DNA of 64,000 nt from Gammaproteobacteria bacterium (GCA_024277815.1 JAJRUM010000058.1:1-64000), one strand, 5' to 3'; positions 27,499 to 37,134 are shown, counted from the stretch's first letter. Notes: generated by a model not told the origin, from the letters alone. Translations and numbers: made by a program.

Positions 27499-27630
27499 TC
27501 AGCGCCCCATGACGGCGGCGCCGATAAATGTTGCAAAAATTACCACGGCAATTAGACCGAGTATCCACGCGGTTCTTACCGCGTTGGCCCGCTTGCGCTG
27601 TTGCTCGCGTGCTTGCAGATCGTTATTCAT
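27499..27630 (-). CDS. Small membrane protein between coxA and cox11 (43 aa, absent from ORF track)
   Basis: The frame from ATG 27630 to TGA 27499 encodes a charged head (MNNDLQAREQQRKRANAVRT) and one hydrophobic helix (AWILGLIAVVIFATFIGAAV). Small single-helix proteins of this kind occur at this place in many proteobacterial cox operons. It starts 21 bp after coxA, and its stop is one base from the cox11 start, so its frame sits tightly in the operon. A part in oxidase assembly is inferred from position only. Confidence 0.75.
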   Translation of the reverse strand: MNNDLQAREQQRKRANAVRTAWILGLIAVVIFATFIGAAVMGR

Positions 27631-27650
27631 CAATAGTGCCAGCTATCCGT

Positions 27651-29282
27651 CTAGTCTGCATGCCTGACCATGTTGTGGGACACTTCAGGCGGCGTGGTGA
27701 AACTGTGGTAAGGCGGTGGAGATGAGAGCGTCCACTCCAGACCGCGGGCACCTTCCCATACCTGTCCGGTCGCCTTGACCTTGCTTCTGAATATACAATG
27801 CAGGATGACGCCAACAAAGATCAGCTGGGTTGCACCGAACGCAAAGCCACCGATCGACGAAATCATGTTGAAATCTGCAAACTGCGGCGAATAATCCGGA
27901 ATCCTGCGCGGCATGCCGGCCAGTCCCAGGTAGTGTTGCGGGAAGAACAGCACGTTGACAAATATGGTCGACAGCCAGAAATGGATTTTGCCCCATTTTT
28001 CGGAGTACATATTGCCGGTAAACTTGGGCAGCCAGTAATAGGTTGCGGCCATCAGCGCGAACACCGCGCCGGGTACCAGTACATAGTGGAAATGCGCCAC
28101 CACGAAATAGGTGTCGTGATACTGGAAGTCGGCAGCGGTGATGGCCAGCATCAAGCCGGAGAAACCACCAATGGTGAACAGCACGACAAAACCAATCGCA
28201 AACAGCATCGGTGTCTCAAAGGTCATCGAACCCTTCCACATGGTGCTGACCCAGTTGAAAACCTTCACGCCGGTGGGCACGGAAATCAACATGGTTGCAT
28301 ACATGAAGAACAACTCGCCTTGCAGCGGCATACCCACCGTAAACATGTGGTGCGCCCAAACGATAAACGAAAGGAACGCGATGGTTGCTGTTGCATAAAC
28401 CATCGAGGAATAACCAAACAGCGGTTTACGCGAGAAGGTCGGCAGGATTTCGGAGATAACCCCGAAAGCCGGCAGGATCATGATGTAGACCTCGGGGTGG
28501 CCAAAGAACCAGAAAATATGCTGGAACATGACCGGGTCACCACCGCCTGCGGCGTTGAAGAAATTGGTACCGAAGAAATGATCGGTCAACAACATGGTCA
28601 CCGCACCCGCCAGTACCGGCATAACGGCAATTAACAGGAATGCGGTAATCAGCCAGGTCCAGACAAACATCGGCATACGCAGCAGCGTCATGCCGGGTGC
28701 CCGCATGTTCAGGATCGTGGCAATAATATTGATTGAACCCATGATGGAAGAGATGCCCAGCATGTGCACGGCAAACACCACGAATGCCAGGCTGTTGCCG
28801 GTTTGCAGTACCAGTGGCGGGTACAGGGTCCAGCCGGAAGCCGGTCCGCCGGAGTCCATGAACAAGGTGGAAAGCAGCATGGTGAATGCGAATGGCAGTA
28901 TCCAGAAGCTCCAGTTATTCATGCGTGGCAGTGCCATATCCGGCGCGCCGACCATCATTGGCACCAGCCAGTTGGCAAAACCGACCCAGGCGGGCATCAC
29001 CGCGCCAAAGACCATCACCAGCGCATGCATGGTTGTCATCTGGTTGAAAAAGTCTGGCTCGACCAGTTGCAGTCCGGGCATGAACAGTTCAGCACGGATG
29101 ACCATGGCCATTGAGCCACCCACCAGGAACGCGATCAGTGACAGGAAGAGGTACAGCGTGCCAATGTCTTTGTGGTTGGTGGTGAACAGCCAGCGATTCA
29201 GGAAACCTTTGGGCTTGTGATCGTGATCATCGTGTCCGTCATGGGCGTGATCAAGGTCATTGGAAGTAATATCGGTACTCAT
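27651..29282 (-). CDS. ctaD: Cytochrome c oxidase subunit I
   Basis: Catalytic subunit with haem a, haem a3 and CuB (also coxA). The 543-aa protein has twelve hydrophobic segments and the key motifs: the helix VI region WFFGHPEVYIMILPAFG with the His-Tyr pair, VWAHHMFTVG (CuB histidines), and DTYFVVAHFHYVL (haem a and a3 ligands). The N-terminus is rich in histidine and aspartate (HDHDHAHDG type). Its start overlaps the coxB stop by 4 bp. Confidence 0.98.
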   Translation of the reverse strand: MSTDITSNDLDHAHDGHDDHDHKPKGFLNRWLFTTNHKDIGTLYLFLSLIAFLVGGSMAMVIRAELFMPGLQLVEPDFFNQMTTMHALVMVFGAVMPAWVGFANWLVPMMVGAPDMALPRMNNWSFWILPFAFTMLLSTLFMDSGGPASGWTLYPPLVLQTGNSLAFVVFAVHMLGISSIMGSINIIATILNMRAPGMTLLRMPMFVWTWLITAFLLIAVMPVLAGAVTMLLTDHFFGTNFFNAAGGGDPVMFQHIFWFFGHPEVYIMILPAFGVISEILPTFSRKPLFGYSSMVYATATIAFLSFIVWAHHMFTVGMPLQGELFFMYATMLISVPTGVKVFNWVSTMWKGSMTFETPMLFAIGFVVLFTIGGFSGLMLAITAADFQYHDTYFVVAHFHYVLVPGAVFALMAATYYWLPKFTGNMYSEKWGKIHFWLSTIFVNVLFFPQHYLGLAGMPRRIPDYSPQFADFNMISSIGGFAFGATQLIFVGVILHCIFRSKVKATGQVWEGARGLEWTLSSPPPYHSFTTPPEVSHNMVRHAD

Positions 29283-30463
29283 GGTGCTGTTTCCTGCTCA
29301 GTGTTCTGGCGCTTGATTTCGGCAATGGTGATGGGTTGGATGACATCACCGGTATGGTTGCCGAATGCGTTGCGGGTATAGGTCAACGCGGCGGCTATAT
29401 CAGTTTCAGACAGTTTGTCCTGCCAGGCGCTCATGGCGGTGCCGGCACGGCCGTTCATCACCACATCAATATGTGCTGCCACTGGCCCGGTCGCAATTTT
29501 GCTGCCGGCCAGGGCTGGAAATGCAGGTGTCAGTCCCTGTCCGTCAGGCTGGTGACAGGTGGCGCAGGCGCTTGCATAGACGGCTTCGCCATGTTGCATT
29601 AGCTCCTGTTGAGTCCACAGGCGATCTGCTTCCTGCTGCTGATCACGGGAATCAGCCAGTTGTTTTGCCGCCCATGCATCGAACTCTGCTTGCGGCAGTG
29701 CGATCACGACGATGGGCATAAAGCCGTGGTCTTTACCGCACAGCTCTGCGCACTGTCCACGGTAGGTGCCTGGCTCTTTAATATTGGTCCAGGCCTCGTT
29801 GATAAAACCGGGGATGGCATCGCGTTTCCAGCCCAGCGCAGGAACCCACCAGGAGTGGATGACATCATCCGCCGTGATCAGGAATTTGATTTTCTTGCCG
29901 ATCGGCAGTACCAGCGGGTTATCAACATCCAGCAGGTAGTTGTCAACGCTTTCCGGTGCAATGCCTGAGTTCAGTTGGCGCGCTTCATTTGAAGCTGCGT
30001 CCAGGGTAGAAATGAAGCTGATGTCGTGGTCGAGGTATTCATATTTCCAGCGCCACTGGAAAGCGGTGATTTTTATTGTCATTTCAGCGCCGGAAGCATC
30101 TTCCATTTTGATCAATGCGGTGGTGGCAGGAACGGCCATGGCGACCAGGATCAGAACCGGAATGATGGTCCAGATAATTTCTGCCTGTGTTGAATGGCTT
30201 AATTTTGCGGCTTCATGGCCACGTGATTTACGGTGCAATATGATGGATGTGAACATCGCTGTAAATACGCCGATTCCGATGACCACACATATCCACAAAA
30301 CAATCATGTGAAGGTCAAAATGGCTGGCGCTCAGTGACGTCACGCCCCGCGGCATATTAATTTCGTTGCCGGTCAGTCCAGGCGCAACCAAAAGCAGCCA
30401 GGTGGCGGCTATAACGGCGGCCAAAACGGCAAGAACAACGATGACTGTATTTTCTTTTTTCAT
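29279..30463 (-). CDS. ctaC: Cytochrome c oxidase subunit II with fused cytochrome c domain (caa3 type)
   Basis: Electron-entry subunit (also coxB). The 394-aa protein starts with an export signal or helix, then a second helix (LHMIVLWICVVIGIGVFTAMF). The CuA domain has the GQCAELCGKDHGFMP ligand motif. A C-terminal extension (about 295-390) adds a class I cytochrome c with CATCHQPDGQG and a later methionine ligand region (AGTAMSAW). This fusion defines a caa3-type enzyme that can take electrons directly from the bc1 complex or soluble cytochromes. It is the first gene of the minus-strand cox operon. Confidence 0.96.
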   Translation of the reverse strand: MKKENTVIVVLAVLAAVIAATWLLLVAPGLTGNEINMPRGVTSLSASHFDLHMIVLWICVVIGIGVFTAMFTSIILHRKSRGHEAAKLSHSTQAEIIWTIIPVLILVAMAVPATTALIKMEDASGAEMTIKITAFQWRWKYEYLDHDISFISTLDAASNEARQLNSGIAPESVDNYLLDVDNPLVLPIGKKIKFLITADDVIHSWWVPALGWKRDAIPGFINEAWTNIKEPGTYRGQCAELCGKDHGFMPIVVIALPQAEFDAWAAKQLADSRDQQQEADRLWTQQELMQHGEAVYASACATCHQPDGQGLTPAFPALAGSKIATGPVAAHIDVVMNGRAGTAMSAWQDKLSETDIAAALTYTRNAFGNHTGDVIQPITIAEIKRQNTEQETAP

Positions 30464-30722
30464 GAAAACTCAGGCCTCAAAATAGATGGCAATTGTGATA
30501 AGTGCTATGTGTTAATTAGTACTTGTTATTCTTATAAGGTAGACACATAACCTTTAATTGTAACTCCCCTTTTATTATATGAGCAAGGATTAAACCTGTT
30601 TATTGCATCATTGCAAAATAATTGCGCTGGTGCTTGGCGTTGGGCTAAAGGGTGACTAAACTTAATGCTCGCACAGGGGTCTTGTGCAGCGTAGGTAAGG
30701 AAATCCCTCAGGAGTTTTTTGC
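30464..30722. other. Divergent intergenic region, coxB / putA
   Basis: This 259-bp AT-rich gap must hold promoters for both the cox operon and putA. I could not pick a convincing -35/-10 pair. Repeated ATTGC words occur near 30603-30630. The 77-aa minus-strand ORF over this gap starts inside putA and looks spurious. Confidence 0.5.
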
Positions 30723-33700
30723 ATGAGTAAGGCACAGGAATATGATTTTCTGATCGCAGCGCCATTGGAAAGTGATGCTTTGCGGGCCGGAATAAACCGC
30801 CTCTATCATGCGGATGAAGCGCTGCTGGTCAGGCAGCTGCTGGCTGCTGTGGGGCTGGATGCTGCGGCGACCACCCGCGTCAATGAAGCTGCACGCGATC
30901 TCGTTGCGCGGGTCAGGGTCCGCAAGCACGAGCAGGGCGTGCTCGAAGCCTTCATGCAGGAATATGACCTGTCTTCGGAAGAGGGTGTGGTGCTGATGTG
31001 CCTCGCCGAGGCCCTGCTCAGAGTGCCGGATGATGAAACGGCCGAGAAACTGATTGCCGACAAGCTCGCAGGTGCAGACTGGGAGTCCCATCTGGGGCTG
31101 AGTACTTCTATCCTGGTCAATGCCGGCACCTGGGGATTGATGCTGACCGGACGACTGGTTCAGCTGGGTAGCAAGACCAAAAAGAGCATCGGCAATACCA
31201 TTGGCCGCCTGGTGAACCGCAGTGGCGAGCCCATGGTACGTACAGCCATTCGCCAGTCGATGAAAATTATGGGCCACCAGTTCGTCATGGGCCGTACGAT
31301 TGAAGAGGCCATGGACAGGGCGGATAAAAAGAAGAATCGTGACTATCGCTACTCTTTCGACATGCTGGGTGAAGCCGCCCTGACTGCGCCGGATGCAGAG
31401 CGCTATTTTGAGGCCTACAAATCTGCGATCAAATTCATTGGCGAACAAAGCAGCCATAAAGATATTTTTTCGGCGCCGAGTATTTCGGTCAAGCTATCCG
31501 CTTTACATCCACGTTATGAGTTTTACCAGCGTGACCGGGTTATTGAAGAACTGACCGTCAAGCTGACCGGGCTGGCGCGGTTGGCGAAGGCGCGGCAAAT
31601 CGCGTTGACGATAGATGCCGAGGAAGCGGACCGCTTGTTGCTGTCGCTGGATATCTTTTGCGGAGTCTTGAAAAACCATGACCTTAGTGGTTGGGACGGG
31701 CTGGGCATCGTCGTGCAGGCCTACCAGAAAATGGCCGGCGCGGTAATTTCCATGCTGGCGTCTCTGGCCAGAGAAACTGGCCACCGGATTCCGGTCAGGC
31801 TGGTCAAAGGTGCTTATTGGGATTCTGAAATCAAGCATGCCCAGGTTGAAGGCTTGCCGGGCTACCCGGTATTTACCCGCAAGGCCAATACTGACGTGTC
31901 TTACATTGCCTGTGCAAAACAGCTGTTGGACGACCGGCAGGCTTTCTATCCACAGTTTGCAACCCACAATGCCCATACCATCGCGGTGGTTTCCGAACTG
32001 GCAGGCGAGCGCCTGGATTTTGAATATCAACGCCTGCATGGCATGGGTGAGGACCTGTACGCTGAAGCGCTGAAATTTAATCAAGGCCACGCCTGCCGGG
32101 TGTACGCGCCGGTGGGCAGCCACGAGGATCTGTTGCCCTATCTGGTGCGGCGGTTACTGGAGAACGGTGCCAACACTTCGTTTGTCAACCGCATAATGGA
32201 TGAGAAACTACCACCGGAGAAAGTTGCCGAGGATCCGATCAGAAAAGTGGCTGGCACCACTCCGGTGGCACATCCGGCCATTCCACTGCCCATCGATCTC
32301 TATGCACCCGAAAGGCTCAATTCTCAGGGTGTCAACCTGGTGGATGACGGCTTGTTGCGGGCCCTGGCAGAGGAAATGCAGGCCTTTGCCGGTGTTCGCT
32401 ATGCCGTTGGGCCGTTGCTGGTAACGGCCACGGGCGATCCAGGTGATGCAGAGGCAGACCTCAACCCGGCCGATCTGACCGATATCGTGGCCGATGTCCG
32501 TAACACCAGCCAGCAACAAACCAATGATGCGATCACGGTTGCAACAGATTTTGCCGCGCAATGGGACGCGGTGGCTGTTGATGAGCGTGCTGCTGCACTG
32601 GAGCGGGCAGCAGACCTGCTGGAGGAGCAGTTGGCAGAGTTCATGGCGCTGTGCGCCCGCGAGGCTGGCAAGACTGCCAATGATGCCATTGCAGAGGTTC
32701 GTGAGGCGGCAGATTTCTGTCGCTACTATGCTGCCAGGGCGCGAGAGCAGTTCGGTACGCCACAGGTGTTGCGCGGGCCTACCGGAGAGCATAACGAGTT
32801 GTCATTGCATGGCCGTGGTGTGTTCGTTTGTATCAGTCCGTGGAATTTTCCGTTAGCAATTTTTATGGGCCAGGTGAGCGCTGCGCTGGTGGCTGGAAAT
32901 ACCGTGCTGGCCAAGCCGGCCGAGCAGACGCCGCTGATTGCACAGCGTGCCGTACAGATTTTGCATGTAGCCGGGATTCCCCGGCAGGCTTTGCAATTGT
33001 TGACCGGGGCGGGCGCTGAAGTGGGCTCCTGGCTGACCGCCGATCCGCGTATTGATGGTGTGGCTTTTACCGGTTCGACTGAAACCGCCCGGCTGATCAA
33101 TCTGTCGCTGGCTGGCCGGGATGCGCCGCTGGCCGCCCTGATTGCAGAAACGGGTGGGCAGAATGTGATGCTGGTCGATAGTTCAGCTTTGCCCGAGCAG
33201 GTGGTAGCCGATGTTATCAGCAGTGCATTTCTGAGTGCGGGACAGCGCTGTTCAGCGCTGCGGGTTTTATATTTACAGGAAGATGTTGCGGACAAAATTG
33301 AAGCTATGCTGGCGGGTGCGATGCAGGAACTGGTCATTGGTGATCCCCGCAAGCTCAGTACCGATATCGGCCCTGTGATTGACCCGGCGGCGCTCAACAC
33401 ACTGCAGGCCCATGTGGTGCGGATGGAGCAGGAAGGGCGTCTGATAGCGCGCGTGCCGATGAATCCGGCGCTGGCCGGTTATTTCTTTGCCCCCTGTGCG
33501 TATGCGATTGATTCAATAGAACAATTAGAGCGTGAGGTTTTTGGTCCGGTGCTGCATGTGATCCGCTACCGGGCACGTGATCTGGACAAGGTCCTTGAGG
33601 CTGTTAACAGTACCGGTTACGGTTTAACGCTTGGGGTGCACAGCCGCATCGATAAAACCCAGCAGGATATTACCCGTCGTGCCAGAGTTGGCAATTGCTA

Positions 33701-33884
33701 TATTAACCGCAGCATGACCGGGGCGGTTGTGGGTGTGCAGCCATTTGGCGGTGAGCGCTTGTCCGGCACGGGACCGAAGGCCGGTGGGCCACATTACCTG
33801 CCGCGGTTTGCAACCGAGCGCACGCTGACGGTAAACACAGCAGCGGTGGGTGGCAATGCCAGCTTGCTGGGAATGGGCGAATGA
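30723..33884 (+). CDS. putA: Bifunctional proline dehydrogenase / L-glutamate-5-semialdehyde dehydrogenase PutA
   Basis: Oxidises proline to glutamate in two steps with FAD and NAD. The 1053-aa protein has an N-terminal helical domain, the proline dehydrogenase barrel (about 200-480; VKLSALHPRYEF, RLVKGAYWDSEIK, QFATHNAHT) and the aldehyde dehydrogenase domain (about 540-1040; ISPWNFPLAIF, ETGGQNVMLV, catalytic Cys in SAGQRCSALR). It lacks the ribbon-helix-helix DNA-binding domain and the C-terminal extension of long PutA proteins such as that of E. coli. It is therefore a minimal form that does not repress its own gene. A clear AGGAG precedes ATG 30723. Confidence 0.97.
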   Translation: MSKAQEYDFLIAAPLESDALRAGINRLYHADEALLVRQLLAAVGLDAAATTRVNEAARDLVARVRVRKHEQGVLEAFMQEYDLSSEEGVVLMCLAEALLRVPDDETAEKLIADKLAGADWESHLGLSTSILVNAGTWGLMLTGRLVQLGSKTKKSIGNTIGRLVNRSGEPMVRTAIRQSMKIMGHQFVMGRTIEEAMDRADKKKNRDYRYSFDMLGEAALTAPDAERYFEAYKSAIKFIGEQSSHKDIFSAPSISVKLSALHPRYEFYQRDRVIEELTVKLTGLARLAKARQIALTIDAEEADRLLLSLDIFCGVLKNHDLSGWDGLGIVVQAYQKMAGAVISMLASLARETGHRIPVRLVKGAYWDSEIKHAQVEGLPGYPVFTRKANTDVSYIACAKQLLDDRQAFYPQFATHNAHTIAVVSELAGERLDFEYQRLHGMGEDLYAEALKFNQGHACRVYAPVGSHEDLLPYLVRRLLENGANTSFVNRIMDEKLPPEKVAEDPIRKVAGTTPVAHPAIPLPIDLYAPERLNSQGVNLVDDGLLRALAEEMQAFAGVRYAVGPLLVTATGDPGDAEADLNPADLTDIVADVRNTSQQQTNDAITVATDFAAQWDAVAVDERAAALERAADLLEEQLAEFMALCAREAGKTANDAIAEVREAADFCRYYAARAREQFGTPQVLRGPTGEHNELSLHGRGVFVCISPWNFPLAIFMGQVSAALVAGNTVLAKPAEQTPLIAQRAVQILHVAGIPRQALQLLTGAGAEVGSWLTADPRIDGVAFTGSTETARLINLSLAGRDAPLAALIAETGGQNVMLVDSSALPEQVVADVISSAFLSAGQRCSALRVLYLQEDVADKIEAMLAGAMQELVIGDPRKLSTDIGPVIDPAALNTLQAHVVRMEQEGRLIARVPMNPALAGYFFAPCAYAIDSIEQLEREVFGPVLHVIRYRARDLDKVLEAVNSTGYGLTLGVHSRIDKTQQDITRRARVGNCYINRSMTGAVVGVQPFGGERLSGTGPKAGGPHYLPRFATERTLTVNTAAVGGNASLLGMGE

Positions 33885-33931
33885 GCACTGAATTGTTTTG
33901 TAGTAGCGCTGGCCAGCTGAGGATCTGAGGC

Positions 33932-35605
33932 ATGTATTTACGTTATTTTGGTCTCAACGAAGCACCCTTTTCGATTACGCCTGACCCGGCTTTTGTCTTT
34001 CTGAGCCCGCGTCACCGTGATGCCCTGGCGCACTTGTTGTACGGCATTGGCAAGGGTGGCAGCGGTGGCTTTGTTCAGCTCACCGGCGAGGTGGGTACCG
34101 GTAAGACGACCCTCTGCCGGTGCATGCTCGAGCAAATTCCGGAAGGCACCCGTATCGCGCTGCTGCTCAACCCCCTGGTGACGCCGCAAGAGCTGCTGGC
34201 GGCCATCAGTGAAGAGCTGGAAATAGACATCAGCGAATCTGCTGACAGCACCCGCTTGCTGGTAGACAATCTGAACCGGTTCCTGCTGGCTGCGCATTCC
34301 CGTGGTGAACGTGTGGTGGTGGTCATTGACGAGGCGCAGGTACTCAGTCCGGAAGCCCTGGAACAGGTCAGGTTGCTGACCAACCTTGAGACCAGCAAGG
34401 AGAAGTTGCTGCAAATCGTATTGCTGGGCCAGCCCGAGTTAAGAGAATTGCTGCAGCGCCGCAACCTGCGTCAGCTAGCCCAGCGCATCACTGCCCGCTA
34501 CCATTTGAGCCCGTTGGGGCCAAAGGATACGCACCTGTACATTCGTCACCGCATGCAGGTTGCCGGGGCGCAGCGCAACCCTTTCCGGCGCAGCGCCATG
34601 AACGCACTCTATCAGCGTTCACAGGGCATACCCCGCATAATTAATATTATCGCCGACCGGTCACTGGCGGCAGCCTATGCCAAAGAGCGTGCGGATGTGA
34701 CGGCTGCGATGGTGCACGCTGCTGCCAATGAGGTGCAATTGGGTGAGCGCCAGGTCAGACGTCTGCGCTGGCCGTGGTTGGCCGCCGCAGCTGCCGTGCT
34801 GGCAGTTGTTGCGCTTGGTGTTGCCCTGTTCAATGACGGACGCCCATCTGCCGGCAGTGTTCCGGGCGGACTGGATGAGGCCGGCAACCACCCGGTGGAG
34901 GTATCTGCCCCGGCAGTGGTTGAACAGGCCCCGGTACAGCAAGTGGCCAGTCCGCTGGCGGCAGTCACAGAACCGGAACCGCTGCCGGCAGAACAGGCGG
35001 TTGCTACCCGTCTTGATGCTGACTGGCTCGACAGCCAACAGCAGCAGGTCTGGCAGGCGCTCGCGGGTGTGTGGCGCGACGAAGACGCAGCCGAAGCGGT
35101 GCGGGCCGCATGTAACGGTGATAACGGTCGCGGCTATGCCTGTTTGCGTGACCAGGGAAGCTGGTCCAGGATCAAACGCCTGAACCTGCCGGTTGTACTG
35201 GTTTTGCAAGGGGATTTTCCGTCGAAGCTGTTATTGCGGGGAATCAATGACGACTACCTGCTGGTCGGCGCTCCGGGGCAGTCGCAGACGGTTACCCGGG
35301 ATGCCGTTGACAGCCGCTGGCTGGGTACTTACCTGGTGGCCTGGCCGCAGGCATCCGGGTGGCCTGCGGAAGTTGGCCGTGGTGACAATGGCCCGGCAGC
35401 TGAGACGATTGTGGCAATGGCAGCGCGTGTTGATGTACCGTATCAGGGTGGCCAGGTATTTGATGCTTCATTTGAACTTTGGCTCAGAGGCTTCCAGATG
35501 CGCAATGGTCTTGAACCGGATGGTATCGTTGGCAAGCGCACTTTGCTGCACCTTATGACCGCATCCATCGAAGAGCCACAATTGCTACAGACCTGGGAAA
35601 ACTAG
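33932..35605 (+). CDS. gspA: GspA/ExeA-like AAA ATPase with periplasmic peptidoglycan-binding domain
   Basis: In Aeromonas, ExeA with ExeB helps place the type II secretin in the cell wall. This 557-aa protein begins with the family signature MYLRYFGLNEAPFSITPDP. It has Walker A GEVGTGKTTL (about residue 50), Walker B VVVVIDEAQ, one membrane helix (about 282-300), and a C-terminal peptidoglycan-binding repeat (FQMRNGLEPDGIVGKRTL). It forms an operon with gspB 2 bp downstream. No other type II secretion genes are in the window. Confidence 0.92.
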   Translation: MYLRYFGLNEAPFSITPDPAFVFLSPRHRDALAHLLYGIGKGGSGGFVQLTGEVGTGKTTLCRCMLEQIPEGTRIALLLNPLVTPQELLAAISEELEIDISESADSTRLLVDNLNRFLLAAHSRGERVVVVIDEAQVLSPEALEQVRLLTNLETSKEKLLQIVLLGQPELRELLQRRNLRQLAQRITARYHLSPLGPKDTHLYIRHRMQVAGAQRNPFRRSAMNALYQRSQGIPRIINIIADRSLAAAYAKERADVTAAMVHAAANEVQLGERQVRRLRWPWLAAAAAVLAVVALGVALFNDGRPSAGSVPGGLDEAGNHPVEVSAPAVVEQAPVQQVASPLAAVTEPEPLPAEQAVATRLDADWLDSQQQQVWQALAGVWRDEDAAEAVRAACNGDNGRGYACLRDQGSWSRIKRLNLPVVLVLQGDFPSKLLLRGINDDYLLVGAPGQSQTVTRDAVDSRWLGTYLVAWPQASGWPAEVGRGDNGPAAETIVAMAARVDVPYQGGQVFDASFELWLRGFQMRNGLEPDGIVGKRTLLHLMTASIEEPQLLQTWEN

Positions 35606-35607
35606 CT

Positions 35608-36378
35608 GTGTCCATTTTACTTGAAGCACTTCGAAAGTCAGAACAAAGCCAGCGACCGGTTGAAGCTCCGACCATTCATGGCCAGCAGCAGGCCGAAGCA
35701 GAAAGTGACCCGCTCAGAAAAGGGCCTGCAGTCGCGCTGCTTTTGCTGGCATTGGCACTGATCGCCTGGCTGGGTTGGCGCCAGTATCAACCACCCGTGG
35801 GAAGCTATCGCCCCCCGGTTACGTTGCCGGCACAAAAAGGCGCAACTTTAACCACTCCGGTAACATCGCTGGCGACCACACAACCGTCAGCAAACCCGGG
35901 TGCTGCTGGTGTCCGCGCCAGTGGCAAGCAACGTACGCCGGTTGAAAATTATCAACAAGCAAGTGGAAACAGCGGCAGTTCCACTGCCCGCCGCCAGCAG
36001 GCAGGCGAATCCAGTTCGGTTTCTGCAGGTTCACCATCAACGACGCCAACCGCAGTGGACCGCAGGATCAGCAACACTGCGCGCGCCAGTCGCGATACTG
36101 CGACAGCCAGGAAAGCGGTTAGGAAGTCCCGTGAGAGAAACAAGAATCCGGCCCCGATCAGTTATTGGGAACTGCCTGACGCAATACGTGAGGATGTCAA
36201 GGAAATGAGGTTCAGCGTGTTGGTATACGCAGAAAAACCTGCCGACCGGTTCGTATTCATCGATGGCCAGAGGTTACATCAGGGTGACGCCTATCAGCCA
36301 GGGCTCGTAGTCGAGGAAATCCAGCGCAATGGCGTGGTCTTCAGCTACCGCATGTATAAGTTTCTGGTCGAAAGATAG
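35608..36378 (+). CDS. gspB: GspB/ExeB-like general secretion pathway protein
   Basis: Partner of GspA. The 256-aa protein starts at GTG 35608 (preceded by GGGAAA) with the family opening MSILLEALRKSEQSQR, has one membrane helix (AVALLLLALALIAWLGW), a long low-complexity Pro/Ser/Thr/Ala linker, and the conserved C-terminal domain (YWELPDAIREDVKEMRFSVL ending in FSYRMYKFLVER). The C-terminal part should lie in the periplasm and act with the secretin. Confidence 0.9.
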   Translation: MSILLEALRKSEQSQRPVEAPTIHGQQQAEAESDPLRKGPAVALLLLALALIAWLGWRQYQPPVGSYRPPVTLPAQKGATLTTPVTSLATTQPSANPGAAGVRASGKQRTPVENYQQASGNSGSSTARRQQAGESSSVSAGSPSTTPTAVDRRISNTARASRDTATARKAVRKSRERNKNPAPISYWELPDAIREDVKEMRFSVLVYAEKPADRFVFIDGQRLHQGDAYQPGLVVEEIQRNGVVFSYRMYKFLVER

Positions 36379-36399
36379 GTCCCGCTGCGGGAACATCTG

Positions 36400-37095
36400 G
36401 TGCACTCCGGCATTGTCACAAACTGGTCGAAGGCAAGGCCCCGGTTTCCATGGGTGACGCTGATCATTTTCCTCTTGTGTGTGGTTGCAAAGCTGTTTCA
36501 TTCGGCGCTTCCACCATTGGGCCGCAACGCCCTGTTGGAACTGGGCGGTGTGTTGCCCAATCAAATTGTGCCGATCCTGAGCCTGCCGCTGTCCGGCTGG
36601 GCAAACGAGCAGTTGTTGACCCTGTTCAGCGCCTTGTTTATCCATACCAGTTGGTTGCATCTGCTGGGCAACATGGCTTATCTGTGGGTTTTCGGTATTC
36701 CCCTTGAGCGCCGTATCGGCTGGCTGGGCATGGTCGTAGTCTTCCTGTTTGCCGGCGCACTGGCCAATCTGTCGGTCAGTTTGCGCCTGCCTGAACTGGC
36801 CTCCCCGATTATTGGCGCCAGTGGTGCCGTATCTGCCGTGGTCGGTGCTTACCTGGGGTTGTTCCCCTTTGGTCGTATTGGCATGTTATTGCCGTTGGGG
36901 CTTTACCTGCAGTTTGCGCGTGTGCCCTCGGTGTTGGTGATAGGCTCGTGGTTCACGCTGCAGTTGGTTTATACCGTGCTAGGCCCCATAACGGGGGTAG
37001 TGGCCTGGTGGACACATATGGCTGGCTTCACGCTGGGCTTGATTTTTGCCTTGCTGGTACGGGCCTTTGCCCAGGTAAGGTTGGCTAATTTATAG
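36400..37095 (+). CDS. Rhomboid-family intramembrane serine protease
   Basis: A 231-aa membrane protein with six or seven hydrophobic segments. The catalytic serine is in GASGAVSAV, the partner histidine in WWTHMAGFTLG, and the HxxxN motif appears as HLLGNMAYLWVFG. It cleaves other membrane proteins inside the bilayer; the substrate is unknown. The start is GTG 36400, 21 bp after gspB, so it may be co-transcribed with gspAB. Confidence 0.9.
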   Translation: MHSGIVTNWSKARPRFPWVTLIIFLLCVVAKLFHSALPPLGRNALLELGGVLPNQIVPILSLPLSGWANEQLLTLFSALFIHTSWLHLLGNMAYLWVFGIPLERRIGWLGMVVVFLFAGALANLSVSLRLPELASPIIGASGAVSAVVGAYLGLFPFGRIGMLLPLGLYLQFARVPSVLVIGSWFTLQLVYTVLGPITGVVAWWTHMAGFTLGLIFALLVRAFAQVRLANL

Positions 37096-37134
37096 CGCGT
37101 ATGCAGGTAGCATGGTTCAGGGGTTGAATGACGT

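Noticed and set aside
30532-30765. 77-aa minus-strand ORF between putA and coxB
   Set aside because: It starts inside putA and has no plausible ribosome site or domain.
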